64,000 nt of DNA from Streptomyces sennicomposti. Its GTDB lineage: Bacteria; Actinomycetota; Actinomycetes; Streptomycetales; Streptomycetaceae. This document shows positions 1 to 9,704 of the stretch, one piece after another. The stretch spans positions 1-64,000 of the forward strand of contig NZ_JAIOAB010000024.1 of assembly GCF_019890635.1 (NCBI RefSeq). The letters are read 5' to 3'. The notes under the pieces are model-generated. The model was not told the origin of the DNA, did not search any database, and saw only the letters and a program-made list of their open reading frames with translations. Within the stretch, counting starts at the first letter, position 1, and each line of letters begins with the position of its first letter. The position numbers and the translations under genes were made by a program.

Positions 1-595
1 GAGGCGACGCCGCCGCGAAGGCCCCCCGCGCCATCCGATGCAGCAACTCCGCCGTGGCCCCCCGCCCGGGCAGCACCCCCCGCCGCCCCAGATGCGGAGT
101 GGAGTTCAGCAGCCCGAACACCGAGTGCACGGCGGACCGCGCCGCGGGCTCACTGAGCCCGGGGTGCACCTCCCGCACCACCTCCACCCACAGCTCCACG
201 TACTGCCGCTGCAACTGCCGCACGAGCTTGCGGTCGCTGTCCCGGAGGCGGTCCAGCTCGCGGTCGTGCAAGGTGATGAGGGGCCGGTCGTCGAGCGCGA
301 AGTCGATGTGCCCCTCGATGAACGAGTCGAGGACCGCCTCGGGCCCGGCCACCCCGTCCGCCTCCGCCAGGCGCCGCTTCGCTCCGGTCAGCAGCCGGCC
401 GCTGATGCCGACCAGCAGTTCCGCGAGCATCGCGTCCTTGCCGGGGAAGTGCCGGTACAGGCCGGGCCCGCTGATGCCCACCGCGGCGCCTATCTCGTCG
501 ACGCCGACGCCGTGGAACCCGCGTTCGGCGAACAGGCGTGCGGCCTCTTTGAGGATCTGCTCGCGGCGGGTGGGGGCGTCGGTTCGCATGGCCAT
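1..595 (-). CDS. TetR-family repressor (3' end outside window)
   Basis: Partial gene read leftwards; the C-terminus lies beyond base 1. The first ~50 residues form a TetR helix-turn-helix (RREQILKEAARLFAERGF, then VGISGPGLYRHFPGKDAML). About 198 residues are visible, close to the usual ~200. Two in-frame ATGs lie at 595 and 589. It diverges from accD1, and two copies of a 16-bp near-palindrome lie between them, so it probably represses itself and the acyl-CoA operon. The effector is unknown; an acyl-CoA intermediate is an inference from context. Confidence 0.9.
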   Translation of the reverse strand, partial: MAMRTDAPTRREQILKEAARLFAERGFHGVGVDEIGAAVGISGPGLYRHFPGKDAMLAELLVGISGRLLTGAKRRLAEADGVAGPEAVLDSFIEGHIDFALDDRPLITLHDRELDRLRDSDRKLVRQLQRQYVELWVEVVREVHPGLSEPAARSAVHSVFGLLNSTPHLGRRGVLPGRGATAELLHRMARGAFAAASP

Positions 596-617
596 GAGAA
601 CAATTCTAGACAGCGAC

Positions 618-633
618 GTTAGCGCTCGTTAAC
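618..633. promoter_or_regulatory. Putative TetR operator, copy 1
   Basis: GTTAGCGCTCGTTAAC, an imperfect 16-bp palindrome in the divergent tetR-accD1 gap. It matches the second copy at 647-662 in 14 of 16 positions. TTAACG/CGTTAA-type half sites are typical of TetR regulators of fatty and branched acyl-CoA catabolism. The assignment to the adjacent TetR is by position only. Confidence 0.6.
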
Positions 634-646
634 CTGAAGGCGATGG

Positions 647-662
647 GTTAACGCTCATTAAC
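647..662. promoter_or_regulatory. Putative TetR operator, copy 2
   Basis: GTTAACGCTCATTAAC, starting 29 bp (about three helical turns) after copy 1 and ending 40 bp before the accD1 start. The same-face spacing suggests two dimers binding side by side across the divergent promoters. Confidence 0.6.
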
Positions 663-702
663 AAGTGGACCACGTCGACCACCGGGTGAGGGGACCACAG
701 GG

Positions 703-2319
703 ATGCACGAGGCACCGGAGCTGACGAGCGCGGCCGACCCCGCGTCGGAGGCCTGGCGGGCCAACGAACAGGCGCACCGGGCGCTCGTCGAGGAGCTGCG
801 CGGCAAGCTGGCCGCGGCCCGGCTCGGCGGCGGCGAGAGGGCGCGGGCGCGGCACACCGCCCGCGGCAAGCTGCTGCCGCGCGAGCGGGTGGACGCGCTG
901 CTCGACCCCGGTTCGCCGTTCCTGGAGCTGGCGCCGCTGGCCGCCGACGGGATGTACGACGGGCAGGCCCCGGCCGCCGGGGTGATCGCCGGCATCGGCC
1001 GGGTCAGCGGCCGGGAGTGCGTGATCGTCGCCAACGACGCCACCGTCAAGGGCGGCACGTACTACCCGATGACGGTGAAGAAGCATCTGCGGGCGCAGGA
1101 GGTGGCGCTGGAGAACCGGCTGCCGTGCCTGTACCTGGTGGACTCCGGCGGCGCGTTCCTGCCGATGCAGGACGAGGTGTTCCCGGACCGCGAGCACTTC
1201 GGGCGGATCTTCTACAACCAGGCGCGGATGTCCGGCGCGGGCATCCCGCAGATCGCGGCGGTGCTCGGTTCCTGCACGGCGGGCGGGGCGTACGTCCCGG
1301 CGATGAGCGACGAGGCGGTGATCGTCCGCAACCAGGGCACGATCTTCCTGGGCGGCCCGCCGCTGGTGAAGGCGGCCACGGGCGAGGTCGTCACGGCGGA
1401 GGAGCTGGGCGGCGGCGAGGTGCACTCCCGCACCTCCGGCGTCACCGACCACCTCGCCGAGGACGACGCGCACGCCCTGCGCATCGTGCGGAACATCGTC
1501 GCCACGCTGCCCGCGCGCGGCCCGCTGCCCTGGGAGGTCACCGCTCCGGTGGAGCCGAAGGTGGACCCGTTCGGGCTGTACGGCGCGGTGCCGGTCGACT
1601 CCCGCACCCCCTACGACGTGCGGGAGATCATCGCGCGCGTGGTGGACGGCTCGCGGTTCGCGGAGTTCAAGGCCGAGTTCGGCCAGACCCTGGTCACCGG
1701 TTTCGCCCGGATCCACGGCCACCCGGTGGGGATCATCGGCAACAACGGCATCCTGTTCTCGGAGTCGGCGCAGAAGGGCGCGCACTTCATCGAGCTGTGC
1801 GACCAGCGCGGCATCCCGCTGCTGTTCCTGCAGAACATCTCGGGCTTCATGGTCGGCCGGGACTACGAGGCGGGCGGCATCGCCAAGCACGGCGCGAAGA
1901 TGGTCACCGCGGTCGCCTGCACGCGGGTGCCGAAGCTGACGGTCGTCGTCGGCGGGTCGTACGGCGCGGGCAACTACTCCATGTGCGGCCGGGCCTACTC
2001 GCCCCGCTTCCTGTGGATGTGGCCGAACGCCAAGATCTCCGTGATGGGCGGCGAGCAGGCCGCCTCGGTCCTCGCCACCGTCAAGCGCGACCAGCTGGAG
2101 GCGCGCGGCGAGCAGTGGCCCGCGGAGGACGAGGAGTCCTTCAAGGCGCCGATCCGCGCGCAGTACGAGCGCCAGGGCAACGCCTACTACGCCACCGCCC
2201 GGCTGTGGGACGACGGTGTGATCGACCCGCTGGAGACCCGCCAGGTGGTGGGCCTGGCCCTGACCGCGTGCGCCAACGCTCCGCTGGGCGACCCCCAGTT
2301 CGGCGTCTTCCGGATGTGA
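703..2319 (+). CDS. accD1: Acyl-CoA carboxylase beta subunit (carboxyltransferase), methylcrotonyl-CoA type
   Basis: Cytosolic carboxyltransferase subunit, 538 aa, full length for the family. It moves CO2 from biotin to an acyl-CoA, here most likely 3-methylcrotonyl-CoA in leucine breakdown. Seen: the N-terminal crotonase-fold half with [15 protein letters not shown], and the C-terminal half with [20 protein letters not shown] and [15 protein letters not shown], which are hallmarks of MCC beta chains. First of four genes; the biotin carboxylase follows after 10 bp. Downstream HMG-CoA lyase and an acyl-CoA dehydrogenase support the leucine/isovalerate assignment over propionyl- or acetyl-CoA carboxylase. 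Probably repressed by the divergent TetR. Confidence 0.9.
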   Translation: MHEAPELTSAADPASEAWRANEQAHRALVEELRGKLAAARLGGGERARARHTARGKLLPRERVDALLDPGSPFLELAPLAADGMYDGQAPAAGVIAGIGRVSGRECVIVANDATVKGGTYYPMTVKKHLRAQEVALENRLPCLYLVDSGGAFLPMQDEVFPDREHFGRIFYNQARMSGAGIPQIAAVLGSCTAGGAYVPAMSDEAVIVRNQGTIFLGGPPLVKAATGEVVTAEELGGGEVHSRTSGVTDHLAEDDAHALRIVRNIVATLPARGPLPWEVTAPVEPKVDPFGLYGAVPVDSRTPYDVREIIARVVDGSRFAEFKAEFGQTLVTGFARIHGHPVGIIGNNGILFSESAQKGAHFIELCDQRGIPLLFLQNISGFMVGRDYEAGGIAKHGAKMVTAVACTRVPKLTVVVGGSYGAGNYSMCGRAYSPRFLWMWPNAKISVMGGEQAASVLATVKRDQLEARGEQWPAEDEESFKAPIRAQYERQGNAYYATARLWDDGVIDPLETRQVVGLALTACANAPLGDPQFGVFRM

Positions 2320-2329
2320 GGGGGATCTC

Positions 2330-4300
2330 GTGAGCATGTTCGAGACAGTTCTGGTGGCCAACCGCGGCGAGATCGCCGTCCGGGTGATCCGCACCCTGCG
2401 CGCCCTAGGGGTGCGCTCGGTGGCGGTCTTCTCCGACGCCGACGCGGACGCCCGCCATGTGCGCGAGGCGGACACGGCGGTGCGGATCGGCCCGCCGCCC
2501 GCGGCCGAGAGCTATCTGTCGGTGGAGCGGCTGCTGGAGGCCGCCCGTCTGACCGGCGCGCAGGCGGTCCACCCGGGGTACGGCTTCCTGGCGGAGAACG
2601 CCGGCTTCGCGCGCGCCTGCGAGGAGGCCGGGCTGGTCTTCATCGGCCCGCCGGCCGACGCGATCTCGCTGATGGGCGACAAGATCCGGGCCAAGGAGAC
2701 GGTGCGGGCGGCCGGGGTGCCGGTGGTGCCCGGCTCCAGCGGCTCCGGGCTGAGCGACGACCAGCTCGCCGAGGCGGCCCGGGAGATCGGCATGCCGGTG
2801 CTGCTGAAGCCGTCGGCGGGCGGCGGCGGCAAGGGCATGCGGCTGGTGCGCGAGGCGGACCGGCTGGCCGAGGAGATCGCCGCCGCGCGCCGAGAGGCCC
2901 GCGCCTCCTTCGGCGACGACACGCTGCTGGTGGAGCGCTGGGTGGACACCCCGCGCCATATCGAGATCCAGGTCCTGGCCGACGGCCACGGCCGGGTGAT
3001 CCATCTCGGCGAGCGCGAGTGCTCGCTGCAGCGCCGCCACCAGAAGATCATCGAGGAGGCGCCGAGCGTCCTGCTGGACGAGGCGACGCGCGCCGCGATG
3101 GGCGAGGCGGCGGTCCAGGCGGCCCGCTCCTGCGGCTACCGCGGCGCGGGCACGGTGGAGTTCATCGTCCCCGGCGGCGACCCCTCCTCGTACTACTTCA
3201 TGGAGATGAACACCCGCCTCCAGGTGGAGCACCCGGTCACCGAGCTGATCACCGGCCTGGACCTGGTGGAGTGGCAGCTGCGGGTGGCGGCCGGCGAGCA
3301 CCTGCCCTTCGCGCAGGAGGACATCGCCCTCACCGGGCACGCGGTGGAGGCCCGGCTGTGCGCGGAGATCCCCGCGCGCGGCTTCCTGCCCTCCGGCGGC
3401 ACGGTGCTCAAGCTGCACGAGCCCGAGGGCGACGGCGTGCGCACCGACTCGGGGCTGAGCGAGGGCACCGAGGTCGGCAGCCTCTACGACCCGATGCTGT
3501 CCAAGGTGATCGCCTACGGCCCCGACCGCGCCACCGCGCTCAGGAAGCTGCGCGCGGCCCTGGCGCAGACCGTCACTCTCGGCGTGCAGACCAACGCCGC
3601 GTTCCTGCGCCGTCTGCTGGCGCATCCGGCGGTGGCGGCGGGCGAGCTGGACACCGGTCTGGTGGAGCGGGTGGTGGACGACCTGGTCTCCACCGAGGTG
3701 CCCGAGGAGGTGTACGAGGCGGCGGCCGCCGTCCGGCTGGACGCGCTGCGGCCGAAGGCCGACGACGCCGGCTGGACGGACCCGTTCTCCGTGCCGAGCG
3801 GCTGGCGGCTGGGCGGCGAGCCGAAGCCGCTCGCCTTCCACCTGCGGGTGAGCGACCCGGTGGAGTACGTCCCGCGCGGCGTCCACACGGTCACCGACGA
3901 CACGGTCTCGGTCGTCCTGGACGGGGTGCGGCACACCTTCCACCGCGCCGCCGACTGGCTCGGCCGGGACGGCGAGGCCTGGCAGGTGCGCGACCACGAC
4001 CCGGTCGCCGCCTCCCTCACCCGCGCCGCCCACGCCGGCGCCGACTCGCTCACCGCCCCCATGCCCGGCACGGTGACGGTGGTGAAGGTGGCCGTCGGCG
4101 ACGAGGTGACGGCGGGCCAGAGCCTGCTGGTGGTGGAGGCGATGAAGATGGAGCACGTCATCTCCGCCCCGCACGCCGGCACGGTCACCGAGCTGGACGT
4201 CTCGCCGGGCACGACGGTCGCCATGGACCAGGTCCTCGCGGTCATCGCGCCGCACGACGAGGCGTCGCACGACGACGAGGAAGGGACGGTGCGGCGATGA
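2330..4300 (+). CDS. Biotin-dependent acyl-CoA carboxylase alpha subunit (biotin carboxylase plus biotin carrier)
   Basis: 656 aa. The biotin carboxylase domain begins [15 protein letters not shown]; the ATP-grasp loop GGGGKGM is at ~164-170 and [15 protein letters not shown] near residue 290. The biotin carrier domain is at the C-terminus, with the biotinylated Lys (~606) in VVEAMKMEH. It makes carboxybiotin for the upstream carboxyltransferase. The start is GTG 2330, five bases after GAGGGGG; ATG 2336 is possible. The stop overlaps the next ATG (ATGA), so translation is coupled. Partner specificity (methylcrotonyl-CoA) comes from operon context. Confidence 0.9.
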   Translation: MSMFETVLVANRGEIAVRVIRTLRALGVRSVAVFSDADADARHVREADTAVRIGPPPAAESYLSVERLLEAARLTGAQAVHPGYGFLAENAGFARACEEAGLVFIGPPADAISLMGDKIRAKETVRAAGVPVVPGSSGSGLSDDQLAEAAREIGMPVLLKPSAGGGGKGMRLVREADRLAEEIAAARREARASFGDDTLLVERWVDTPRHIEIQVLADGHGRVIHLGERECSLQRRHQKIIEEAPSVLLDEATRAAMGEAAVQAARSCGYRGAGTVEFIVPGGDPSSYYFMEMNTRLQVEHPVTELITGLDLVEWQLRVAAGEHLPFAQEDIALTGHAVEARLCAEIPARGFLPSGGTVLKLHEPEGDGVRTDSGLSEGTEVGSLYDPMLSKVIAYGPDRATALRKLRAALAQTVTLGVQTNAAFLRRLLAHPAVAAGELDTGLVERVVDDLVSTEVPEEVYEAAAAVRLDALRPKADDAGWTDPFSVPSGWRLGGEPKPLAFHLRVSDPVEYVPRGVHTVTDDTVSVVLDGVRHTFHRAADWLGRDGEAWQVRDHDPVAASLTRAAHAGADSLTAPMPGTVTVVKVAVGDEVTAGQSLLVVEAMKMEHVISAPHAGTVTELDVSPGTTVAMDQVLAVIAPHDEASHDDEEGTVRR

Positions 4301-5268
4301 GCGACGGCACCCCCGCGGCCGGCGCCCCCGCGGCCGAGCCGCTGCCCATGGTGGTGCCCGCCCCGGACCTGCCCGCCCGGGTCAGGATCCACGAGGTGGG
4401 CCCGCGCGACGGCCTGCAGAACGAGCAGACGGCCGTGCCGACCGAGGTGAAGGCGGAGTTCATCCGCCGCCTGGCCGACGCCGGTCTGACGACGATCGAG
4501 GCGACCAGCTTCGTCCACCCCAAGTGGGTGCCCCAGCTGGCCGACGCCGAGGAGCTGTTCCCGCAGGTCGCCGGTCTCCCGGTGGACCTGCCGGTGCTGG
4601 TGCCCAACGAACGCGGCCTCGAGCGGGCGCTGTCGCTGGGCGCGTCCCGGATCGCCGTCTTCGCCAGCGCCACCGAGTCCTTCGCCAAGGCCAATCTCAA
4701 CCGCACGGTGGACGAGGCGCTGGCCATGTTCGAGCCGGTGGTGGCGCGCGCGAAGGATTCCGGCGCCCATGTGCGCGGCTATCTGTCGATGTGCTTCGGC
4801 GACCCGTGGGAGGGCGCGGTCCCGGTCCACCAGGTGGTGCGGGTGTGCCGGGCGCTGCTCGACATGGGCTGCGACGAGCTGAGCCTCGGCGACACGATCG
4901 GCGTGGCCACCCCCGGCCACGTCCTGGAACTGCTCTCCGCGCTGAACGAGCGGCGGGTGCCCACCGCCGCGCTCGGCGTGCACTTCCACGACACCTACGG
5001 CCAGGCGCTCGCCAACACCCTGGCCGCGCTCCAGCACGGCGTCACCACCGTGGACGCCTCCGCCGGCGGCCTCGGCGGCTGCCCGTACGCCAAGTCCGCC
5101 ACCGGCAACCTCGCCACCGAAGACCTGGTGTGGATGCTGCGGGGCCTCGGCATCGACACCGGAGTCGACCTCGGCCGTCTCACCGCCACGAGCGAGTGGA
5201 TGGCCGCCCGGCTCGGCCGGCCCAGTCCCTCCCGCACCCTGCGTGCCCTCTCCCACAAGGAGCAGTGA
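4297..5268 (+). CDS. mvaB: Hydroxymethylglutaryl-CoA lyase
   Basis: 323-aa TIM-barrel lyase that splits HMG-CoA into acetoacetate and acetyl-CoA, the last step of leucine degradation. Seen: the substrate/metal motif GPRDGLQNE near residue 35, the metal-binding HFHDTYGQA, and the catalytic-cysteine loop [15 protein letters not shown]. It starts inside the stop of the carboxylase gene (ATGA) and its own TGA shares a base with the next ATG. A ~25-residue Ala/Pro-rich N-terminus precedes the barrel and may be dispensable. No methylglutaconyl-CoA hydratase lies in this operon. Confidence 0.93.
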   Translation: MSDGTPAAGAPAAEPLPMVVPAPDLPARVRIHEVGPRDGLQNEQTAVPTEVKAEFIRRLADAGLTTIEATSFVHPKWVPQLADAEELFPQVAGLPVDLPVLVPNERGLERALSLGASRIAVFASATESFAKANLNRTVDEALAMFEPVVARAKDSGAHVRGYLSMCFGDPWEGAVPVHQVVRVCRALLDMGCDELSLGDTIGVATPGHVLELLSALNERRVPTAALGVHFHDTYGQALANTLAALQHGVTTVDASAGGLGGCPYAKSATGNLATEDLVWMLRGLGIDTGVDLGRLTATSEWMAARLGRPSPSRTLRALSHKEQ

Positions 5269-6428
5269 TGAACCACCGCCTCACCCCCGAGCTGGAGGAA
5301 CTCCGCCGTACGGTGGAGGAGTTCGCGCACGACGTCGTGGCGCCGAAGATCGGCGACTTCTACGAGCGGCACGAGTTCCCGTACGAGATCGTGCGGGAGA
5401 TGGGCCGGATGGGCCTGTTCGGGCTGCCGTTCCCGGAGGAGTACGGCGGCATGGGCGGCGACTACCTGGCGCTCGGCATCGCCCTGGAGGAGCTGGCCCG
5501 GGTGGACTCGTCCGTGGCCATCACCCTGGAGGCGGGCGTCTCGCTGGGCGCCATGCCGATCCATCTGTTCGGCACCGAGGAGCAGAAGCGCCAGTGGCTG
5601 CCGAAGCTGTGCGCGGGCGAGATCCTCGGCGCGTTCGGCCTGACCGAGCCGGACGGCGGCTCGGACGCGGGCGCCACCCGCACCACGGCCCGCCTGGACG
5701 AGGAGAGCGGCGAGTGGGTCATCAACGGCGCCAAGTGCTTCATCACCAACTCCGGCACGGACATCACCGGTCTGGTGACGGTCACGGCGGTCACCGGCCG
5801 CAAGAGCGACGGCCGGCCGCTGATCTCCTCGATCATCGTCCCCTCCGGGACGCCCGGCTTCACGGTGGCGCCCGCCTACTCCAAGGTCGGCTGGAACGCC
5901 TCGGACACCCGTGAGCTGTCCTTCCAGGACGTGCGGGTGCCGGCCGCCAACCTGCTGGGCGAACAGGGCCGCGGCTACGCGCAGTTCCTGCGCATCCTGG
6001 ACGAGGGGCGCATCGCGATCGCGGCGCTGGCGACCGGCCTGGCGCAGGGCTGCGTGGACGAGTCGGTGAAGTACGCCAAGGAGCGGCACGCCTTCGGCAA
6101 GCCGATCGGCGCCAACCAGGCGATCCAGTTCAAGATCGCCGACATGGAGATGAAGGCGCACACCTCCCGGCTGGCCTGGCGGGACGCGGCCTACCGGCTG
6201 GTGGCGGGCGAGCCGTTCAAGAAGGAGGCGGCGCTGGCGAAGCTGTACTCGTCGACGATCGCGGTGGACAACGCCCGCGACGCCACGCAGATCCACGGCG
6301 GCTACGGCTTCATGAACGAGTACCCGGTGGCCCGGATGTGGCGCGACTCGAAGATCCTGGAGATCGGCGAGGGCACCAGTGAGGTGCAACGCATGCTGAT
6401 CGCGCGGGAGTTGGGCCTTACGAGCTGA
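5268..6428 (+). CDS. acdH: Acyl-CoA dehydrogenase, branched-chain (isovaleryl-CoA type)
   Basis: 386-aa flavoprotein that oxidises short branched acyl-CoAs and passes electrons to ETF. Seen: an all-helical N-terminal domain, the FAD/substrate motif FGLTEPDGGSDAG, and C-terminal motifs QIHGGYGFMNEYPVAR and EIGEGTSEVQRM typical of short-chain members. The position matches the acdH gene described in S. coelicolor and S. avermitilis, linked there to branched-chain amino acid catabolism. Last gene of the operon. Isovaleryl-CoA as substrate is inferred from its neighbours. Confidence 0.9.
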   Translation: MNHRLTPELEELRRTVEEFAHDVVAPKIGDFYERHEFPYEIVREMGRMGLFGLPFPEEYGGMGGDYLALGIALEELARVDSSVAITLEAGVSLGAMPIHLFGTEEQKRQWLPKLCAGEILGAFGLTEPDGGSDAGATRTTARLDEESGEWVINGAKCFITNSGTDITGLVTVTAVTGRKSDGRPLISSIIVPSGTPGFTVAPAYSKVGWNASDTRELSFQDVRVPAANLLGEQGRGYAQFLRILDEGRIAIAALATGLAQGCVDESVKYAKERHAFGKPIGANQAIQFKIADMEMKAHTSRLAWRDAAYRLVAGEPFKKEAALAKLYSSTIAVDNARDATQIHGGYGFMNEYPVARMWRDSKILEIGEGTSEVQRMLIARELGLTS

Positions 6429-6481
6429 GCGGCCGCCCCTGACGCCCGGACGGGCGGGGTCCCCCGGCCCTGGACAGAGGA

Positions 6482-6500
6482 TGAGGTTAGGCTAACCTAC
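6482..6500. promoter_or_regulatory. Iron box (DmdR1/IdeR-type operator)
   Basis: TGAGGTTAGGCTAACCTAC, centred on G6491, a near-perfect match to the actinobacterial iron box (consensus close to TTAGGTTAGGCTAACCTAA). It ends 50 bp before desE, so desE should be switched on under iron limitation when DmdR1-Fe(II) leaves. Confidence 0.9.
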
Positions 6501-6549
6501 CTTCGAACCTCACCGGCGGTTCCCCGCCCCGTTCGAAAGCAGCACGCCC

Positions 6550-7602
6550 ATGTCCCAGCCCCGTATCCCCCGTCTCTCCCGCCGCGGCATCCTCGCCGCC
6601 GGCGGTGCCATCGGCCTCGGCGCCGCGCTCGCCGCCTGCGGCGACGGGGACGGCAAGGACGGCGGGTCGGACAGCGGCAAGGGGAGCGCGGCGAAGTCCG
6701 GCCCCTGGTCCTTCAAGGACGACCGCGGGCAGACGGCGAAGGCCGACAAGGTCCCCTCGAACATCGTCGCCTTCGTCGGCGTCGCCGCCGCGCTGTACGA
6801 CTACGGCGTCCCGGTCAAGGGCGTCTTCGGTCCCACCACGACCAAGGACGGCAAGGCCGACGTCCAGGCCGGCGACATGGACGTCACCAAGGTGACGGTC
6901 CTCGGCAACGAGTGGGGCCAGTTCAACATCGAGAAGTACGCCTCCCTCGCCCCCGATCTGCTGATCTCCACGATGTTCGACAGCGCGGGCACCCTCTGGT
7001 ACGTCCCGGAGGAGTCGAAGAAGAAGATCCTCGCCGTCGGCGCCCCCTCGGTCGGCGTCTCCGTCTACGACCGCCAGCTCACCCAGCCGCTGGAGCGCAT
7101 GCTCGCGCTGGCGAAGTCGCTCGGCGCCGACGTGGACACCGAGAAGGTCAAGCAGGCCAAGAAGCGCTTCGAGGACGCCGCCGCCCGGCTGCGCGCCGCC
7201 GCCAAGGCCAAGCCCGACATCAAGGTGCTGGTCGGCTCCGCCAGCCAGGACCTGTTCTACGTCTCCGGTTCCAACCTCTCCATCGACCTGGAGTACTTCA
7301 AGGCGCTCGGCGTGAACCTCGTCGAGCCGCCCGAGCAGGCCAAGGCCAAGGGCGGCGGCTGGTACGAGTCGCTGAGCTGGGAGAACGTCGACAAGTACGC
7401 GGCGGACATCATCATGATGGACAACCGCACCTCGGCCATCCAGCCCGCCGCCATCACCCAGGCCACCTGGAAGAAGCTCCCCGCGGTCAAGGCGAACCAG
7501 GTCATCGCCCGCAACCCGGAGCCGATCCTGTCCTACGACAAGTGCGTGCCGCTGCTGGAGGACCTCGCCAAGGCCATCGAGACGGCGAAGAAGGTCTCCT
7601 GA
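6550..7602 (+). CDS. desE: Ferric-siderophore-binding lipoprotein DesE
   Basis: 350-aa substrate-binding lipoprotein of the class III (FecB/FhuD-like) fold. A twin-Arg LSRRGILAAGG signal leads to lipobox LAAC, suggesting Tat export and then lipidation. The mature part begins with a Gly/Lys/Asp-rich linker. DesE in S. coelicolor binds ferrioxamines, and the flanks (acdH upstream, hexosaminidase downstream) are those of the S. coelicolor locus. There, desF and desABCD follow; here a strong terminator and the convergent hexosaminidase come directly after. No permease or ATPase gene is adjacent. Confidence 0.88.
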   Translation: MSQPRIPRLSRRGILAAGGAIGLGAALAACGDGDGKDGGSDSGKGSAAKSGPWSFKDDRGQTAKADKVPSNIVAFVGVAAALYDYGVPVKGVFGPTTTKDGKADVQAGDMDVTKVTVLGNEWGQFNIEKYASLAPDLLISTMFDSAGTLWYVPEESKKKILAVGAPSVGVSVYDRQLTQPLERMLALAKSLGADVDTEKVKQAKKRFEDAAARLRAAAKAKPDIKVLVGSASQDLFYVSGSNLSIDLEYFKALGVNLVEPPEQAKAKGGGWYESLSWENVDKYAADIIMMDNRTSAIQPAAITQATWKKLPAVKANQVIARNPEPILSYDKCVPLLEDLAKAIETAKKVS

Positions 7603-7699
7603 CCGCCGCGTACACAACACCCTGATCTCGCGTCAGGAGCATTCCCGGCGACGGCCCGCGAGGGTGCGCGAGCACACCGCCGCAGCCGCCGGGAACGGG

Positions 7700-7734
7700 C
7701 GGGCGCCCCGGAGTACGGTCCTCCGGGGCGCCCG
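7700..7734. terminator. Terminator between convergent desE and hexosaminidase genes
   Basis: A perfect 14-bp inverted repeat (CGGGCGCCCCGGAG and its complement) around a 7-base loop at 7714-7720. It is GC-rich without a T tract, as is usual in Streptomyces, and can serve both converging transcripts. Confidence 0.8.
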
Positions 7735-7750
7735 TCGCGCTGTGCGCCGG

Positions 7751-9463
7751 TCAGCTGCTCGGCCAGGGCACCTGGGGCGAGCGGTAGTAGCCGATGCCCA
7801 GGGCGTCCCAGCGCGGCGCCTGCGCGGCGAGCCGGACCTTGTAGGCGTCCCAGTCGTGCGTGGCCGCGGGCGACCAGCCGAGTTCGGCGGCGCCGGGCAG
7901 CCGCGGGAAGGCCATCGTGTCCAGCTGGGCGGAGGTGGCCAGCGTCTCCGACCACAGCGGCGCCTCCACGCCCCGTACCGCGGAGGCGGGCGCGCCGGGC
8001 AGATAGGTCGCCGGGTCCCAGTCGTAGGAGCGCCGCACCTCGACATAGCCGGCCCAGGCGAGGCCGAGCGGGGTGTCCTTGGTGTACTTCATGTCGAGGT
8101 AGACCCGGTCGGCCGGGGAGAGGATCAGCCCGGTGCCGTTCCGCGCGGCCCGCGCGACCTGCTCCTTCTCGGCCGCGCTGGTGGAGTCCAGGCCCCAGTA
8201 CTGCGCGAGGGCGCCCTTGGCGGGGGTGGCGCCGGTCAGCTGGTGCCAGCCGATGACCGTCTTGCCGTACTCGGCGACGAGGGGCTGCACGCGGTTCATG
8301 ACCGTCGTGTAGTCCTCGTGGCTGGTGGAGTGCGCCTCGTCGCCGCCGATGTGCAGATAGCGGCCCGGGGTGAGGGCAGCCAGCTCGCGGATCACGTCCT
8401 CGGCGAACTTGTAGGTGATCTCCTTGCCCGCGCACAGGGAGCTGAAGCCGACGTTGGTGCCGGTGTAGAGCGGGGGCGCGACGCCGTCGCAGTTGAGGTC
8501 GGCGTAGGAGGCGAGGGCCGCGTTGGTGTGGCCCGGCATGTCGATCTCGGGGACGACCTCCAGATAGCGGGAGGCGGCGTAGCGGACGATCTCCTGGTAG
8601 TCGGCCTTGGTGTAGTGGCCGCCGGGGCCGCCGCCGACCTGGGTGGAGCCGCCGTAGGACGCCAGGCGCGGCCAGGAGTCGATCGCGATGCGCCAGCCCT
8701 GGTCGTCGCTCAGATGCAGATGCAGCTCGTTGACCTTGTACAGGGCGAGTTCGTCGATGTAGCGCTTGACCTGCGCGACGGTGAAGAAGTGCCGGGAGAC
8801 GTCGAGCATGGCGCCCCGGTAGGCGTAGCGCGGGGTGTCGGTGACGGTGCCGCCGGCGACCTTCCAGGGGCCGGGCTGCACGGTCTTCTTCTCCACGGCG
8901 GCGGGCAGCAGTTGCCGCAGGGTCTGCACGCCGTGGAAGAGGCCGGCCGGTTCGCGGGCGGTGAGGGTCACCCCGGCGGGGCCGCTGTCGAGGCGGTAGC
9001 CCTCGGCGCCGAACGGTCCTTCGGCCAGGCGCAGTCGGATGCCGGCGGCGGCGTGCGTGGTCAGCGGCAGCCGGTAGCCGGTCGACGGGCGCAGGACGTC
9101 CGCGAGGTACTGGCCGACCGCGCGGACCGCGGGCGCGTCGTCCACGCGGATCCGGGCGCCGGCGGTGAGCCGGTACGGGGATCCGCCGGGCCGCACGGAG
9201 GCGGGCGCGGGGATCACCTGGTCGAGCGGGGTCACGGCCGCGCGGCTGTGCGCGGCGCTCGCCCGCGCGGCGTTCTCCCGTACGGCGTTCTCGTGCCCGG
9301 CGGGGGCGGCGCCCACGGCGCAGGCGCCGGCCGCGGAGACGAGCAGCAGCGCGCCGAGGGCGCGGGCCGCGCGGGCCGGCCGGAAGCCGACCGGCTTGCG
9401 GGGGCGGGGGGTCGGGTGGAGTTCGCGGTGCGTGCGGGGAGTCGTGCTGTGGTGCCGTCTCAC
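7751..9463 (-). CDS. Secreted beta-N-acetylhexosaminidase, GH20
   Basis: 570 aa. An N-terminal signal segment (ARALGALLLVSAAGACAVGAA) is followed by a GH20b-like domain (~80-190) and the GH20 barrel (~195-550). The catalytic Asp-Glu pair lies in HIGGDEAHS; RGAMLDVSRHFF, LHLSDDQGWR and PEIDMPGH are family motifs. It should release GlcNAc from chito-oligosaccharide ends by substrate-assisted catalysis. It corresponds in position to the well-known Streptomyces enzyme (S. plicatus Hex). An internal Cys after the signal could be a lipobox (SAAGAC), so membrane anchoring is possible. It fits the chitin theme with the chitinase and LPMO of this window. Confidence 0.92.
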   Translation of the reverse strand: MRRHHSTTPRTHRELHPTPRPRKPVGFRPARAARALGALLLVSAAGACAVGAAPAGHENAVRENAARASAAHSRAAVTPLDQVIPAPASVRPGGSPYRLTAGARIRVDDAPAVRAVGQYLADVLRPSTGYRLPLTTHAAAGIRLRLAEGPFGAEGYRLDSGPAGVTLTAREPAGLFHGVQTLRQLLPAAVEKKTVQPGPWKVAGGTVTDTPRYAYRGAMLDVSRHFFTVAQVKRYIDELALYKVNELHLHLSDDQGWRIAIDSWPRLASYGGSTQVGGGPGGHYTKADYQEIVRYAASRYLEVVPEIDMPGHTNAALASYADLNCDGVAPPLYTGTNVGFSSLCAGKEITYKFAEDVIRELAALTPGRYLHIGGDEAHSTSHEDYTTVMNRVQPLVAEYGKTVIGWHQLTGATPAKGALAQYWGLDSTSAAEKEQVARAARNGTGLILSPADRVYLDMKYTKDTPLGLAWAGYVEVRRSYDWDPATYLPGAPASAVRGVEAPLWSETLATSAQLDTMAFPRLPGAAELGWSPAATHDWDAYKVRLAAQAPRWDALGIGYYRSPQVPWPSS

Positions 9464-9704
9464 ATGCGCTCCCTTTACGTTCGGACGAGGACAGGGGCCT
9501 GGTGCACGGCCCGAGGCTATTGACCACTGTCCCGCAGCAGCGGCCGAACCGTCTCTCCCCCGGCGAAATCATCCGTAGGGCGGCACGGGAACGGCGCTGC
9601 CCGGCGCCCTCCGTCGGCGACGGGCGGGAGCCGGGCAGCGGTCGGCGGTCCCCCGGCGGCGGGCGGGGAACCGGCGAGGCGGGGAACCTGCGGGGCGGCG
9701 GGCG

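Noticed and set aside
54..632. Two plus-strand frames over the first 600 bases
   Set aside because: The minus strand encodes a clear TetR protein through the same bases.
658..2475. Long reading frames on the strand opposite accD1 and many other genes
   Set aside because: They mirror strongly coding genes in a GC-rich genome, have low-complexity Arg/Ala/Gly/His content and no ribosome binding sites; they are shadows.
6433..6457. A short inverted repeat after acdH (CCGCCC ... GGGCGG)
   Set aside because: A six-base stem with a 13-base loop is common by chance at this base composition.
9464..9540. A GACCACT half of a dre site upstream of the hexosaminidase
   Set aside because: Only one half is present with no matching partner; not enough to call a DasR operator.
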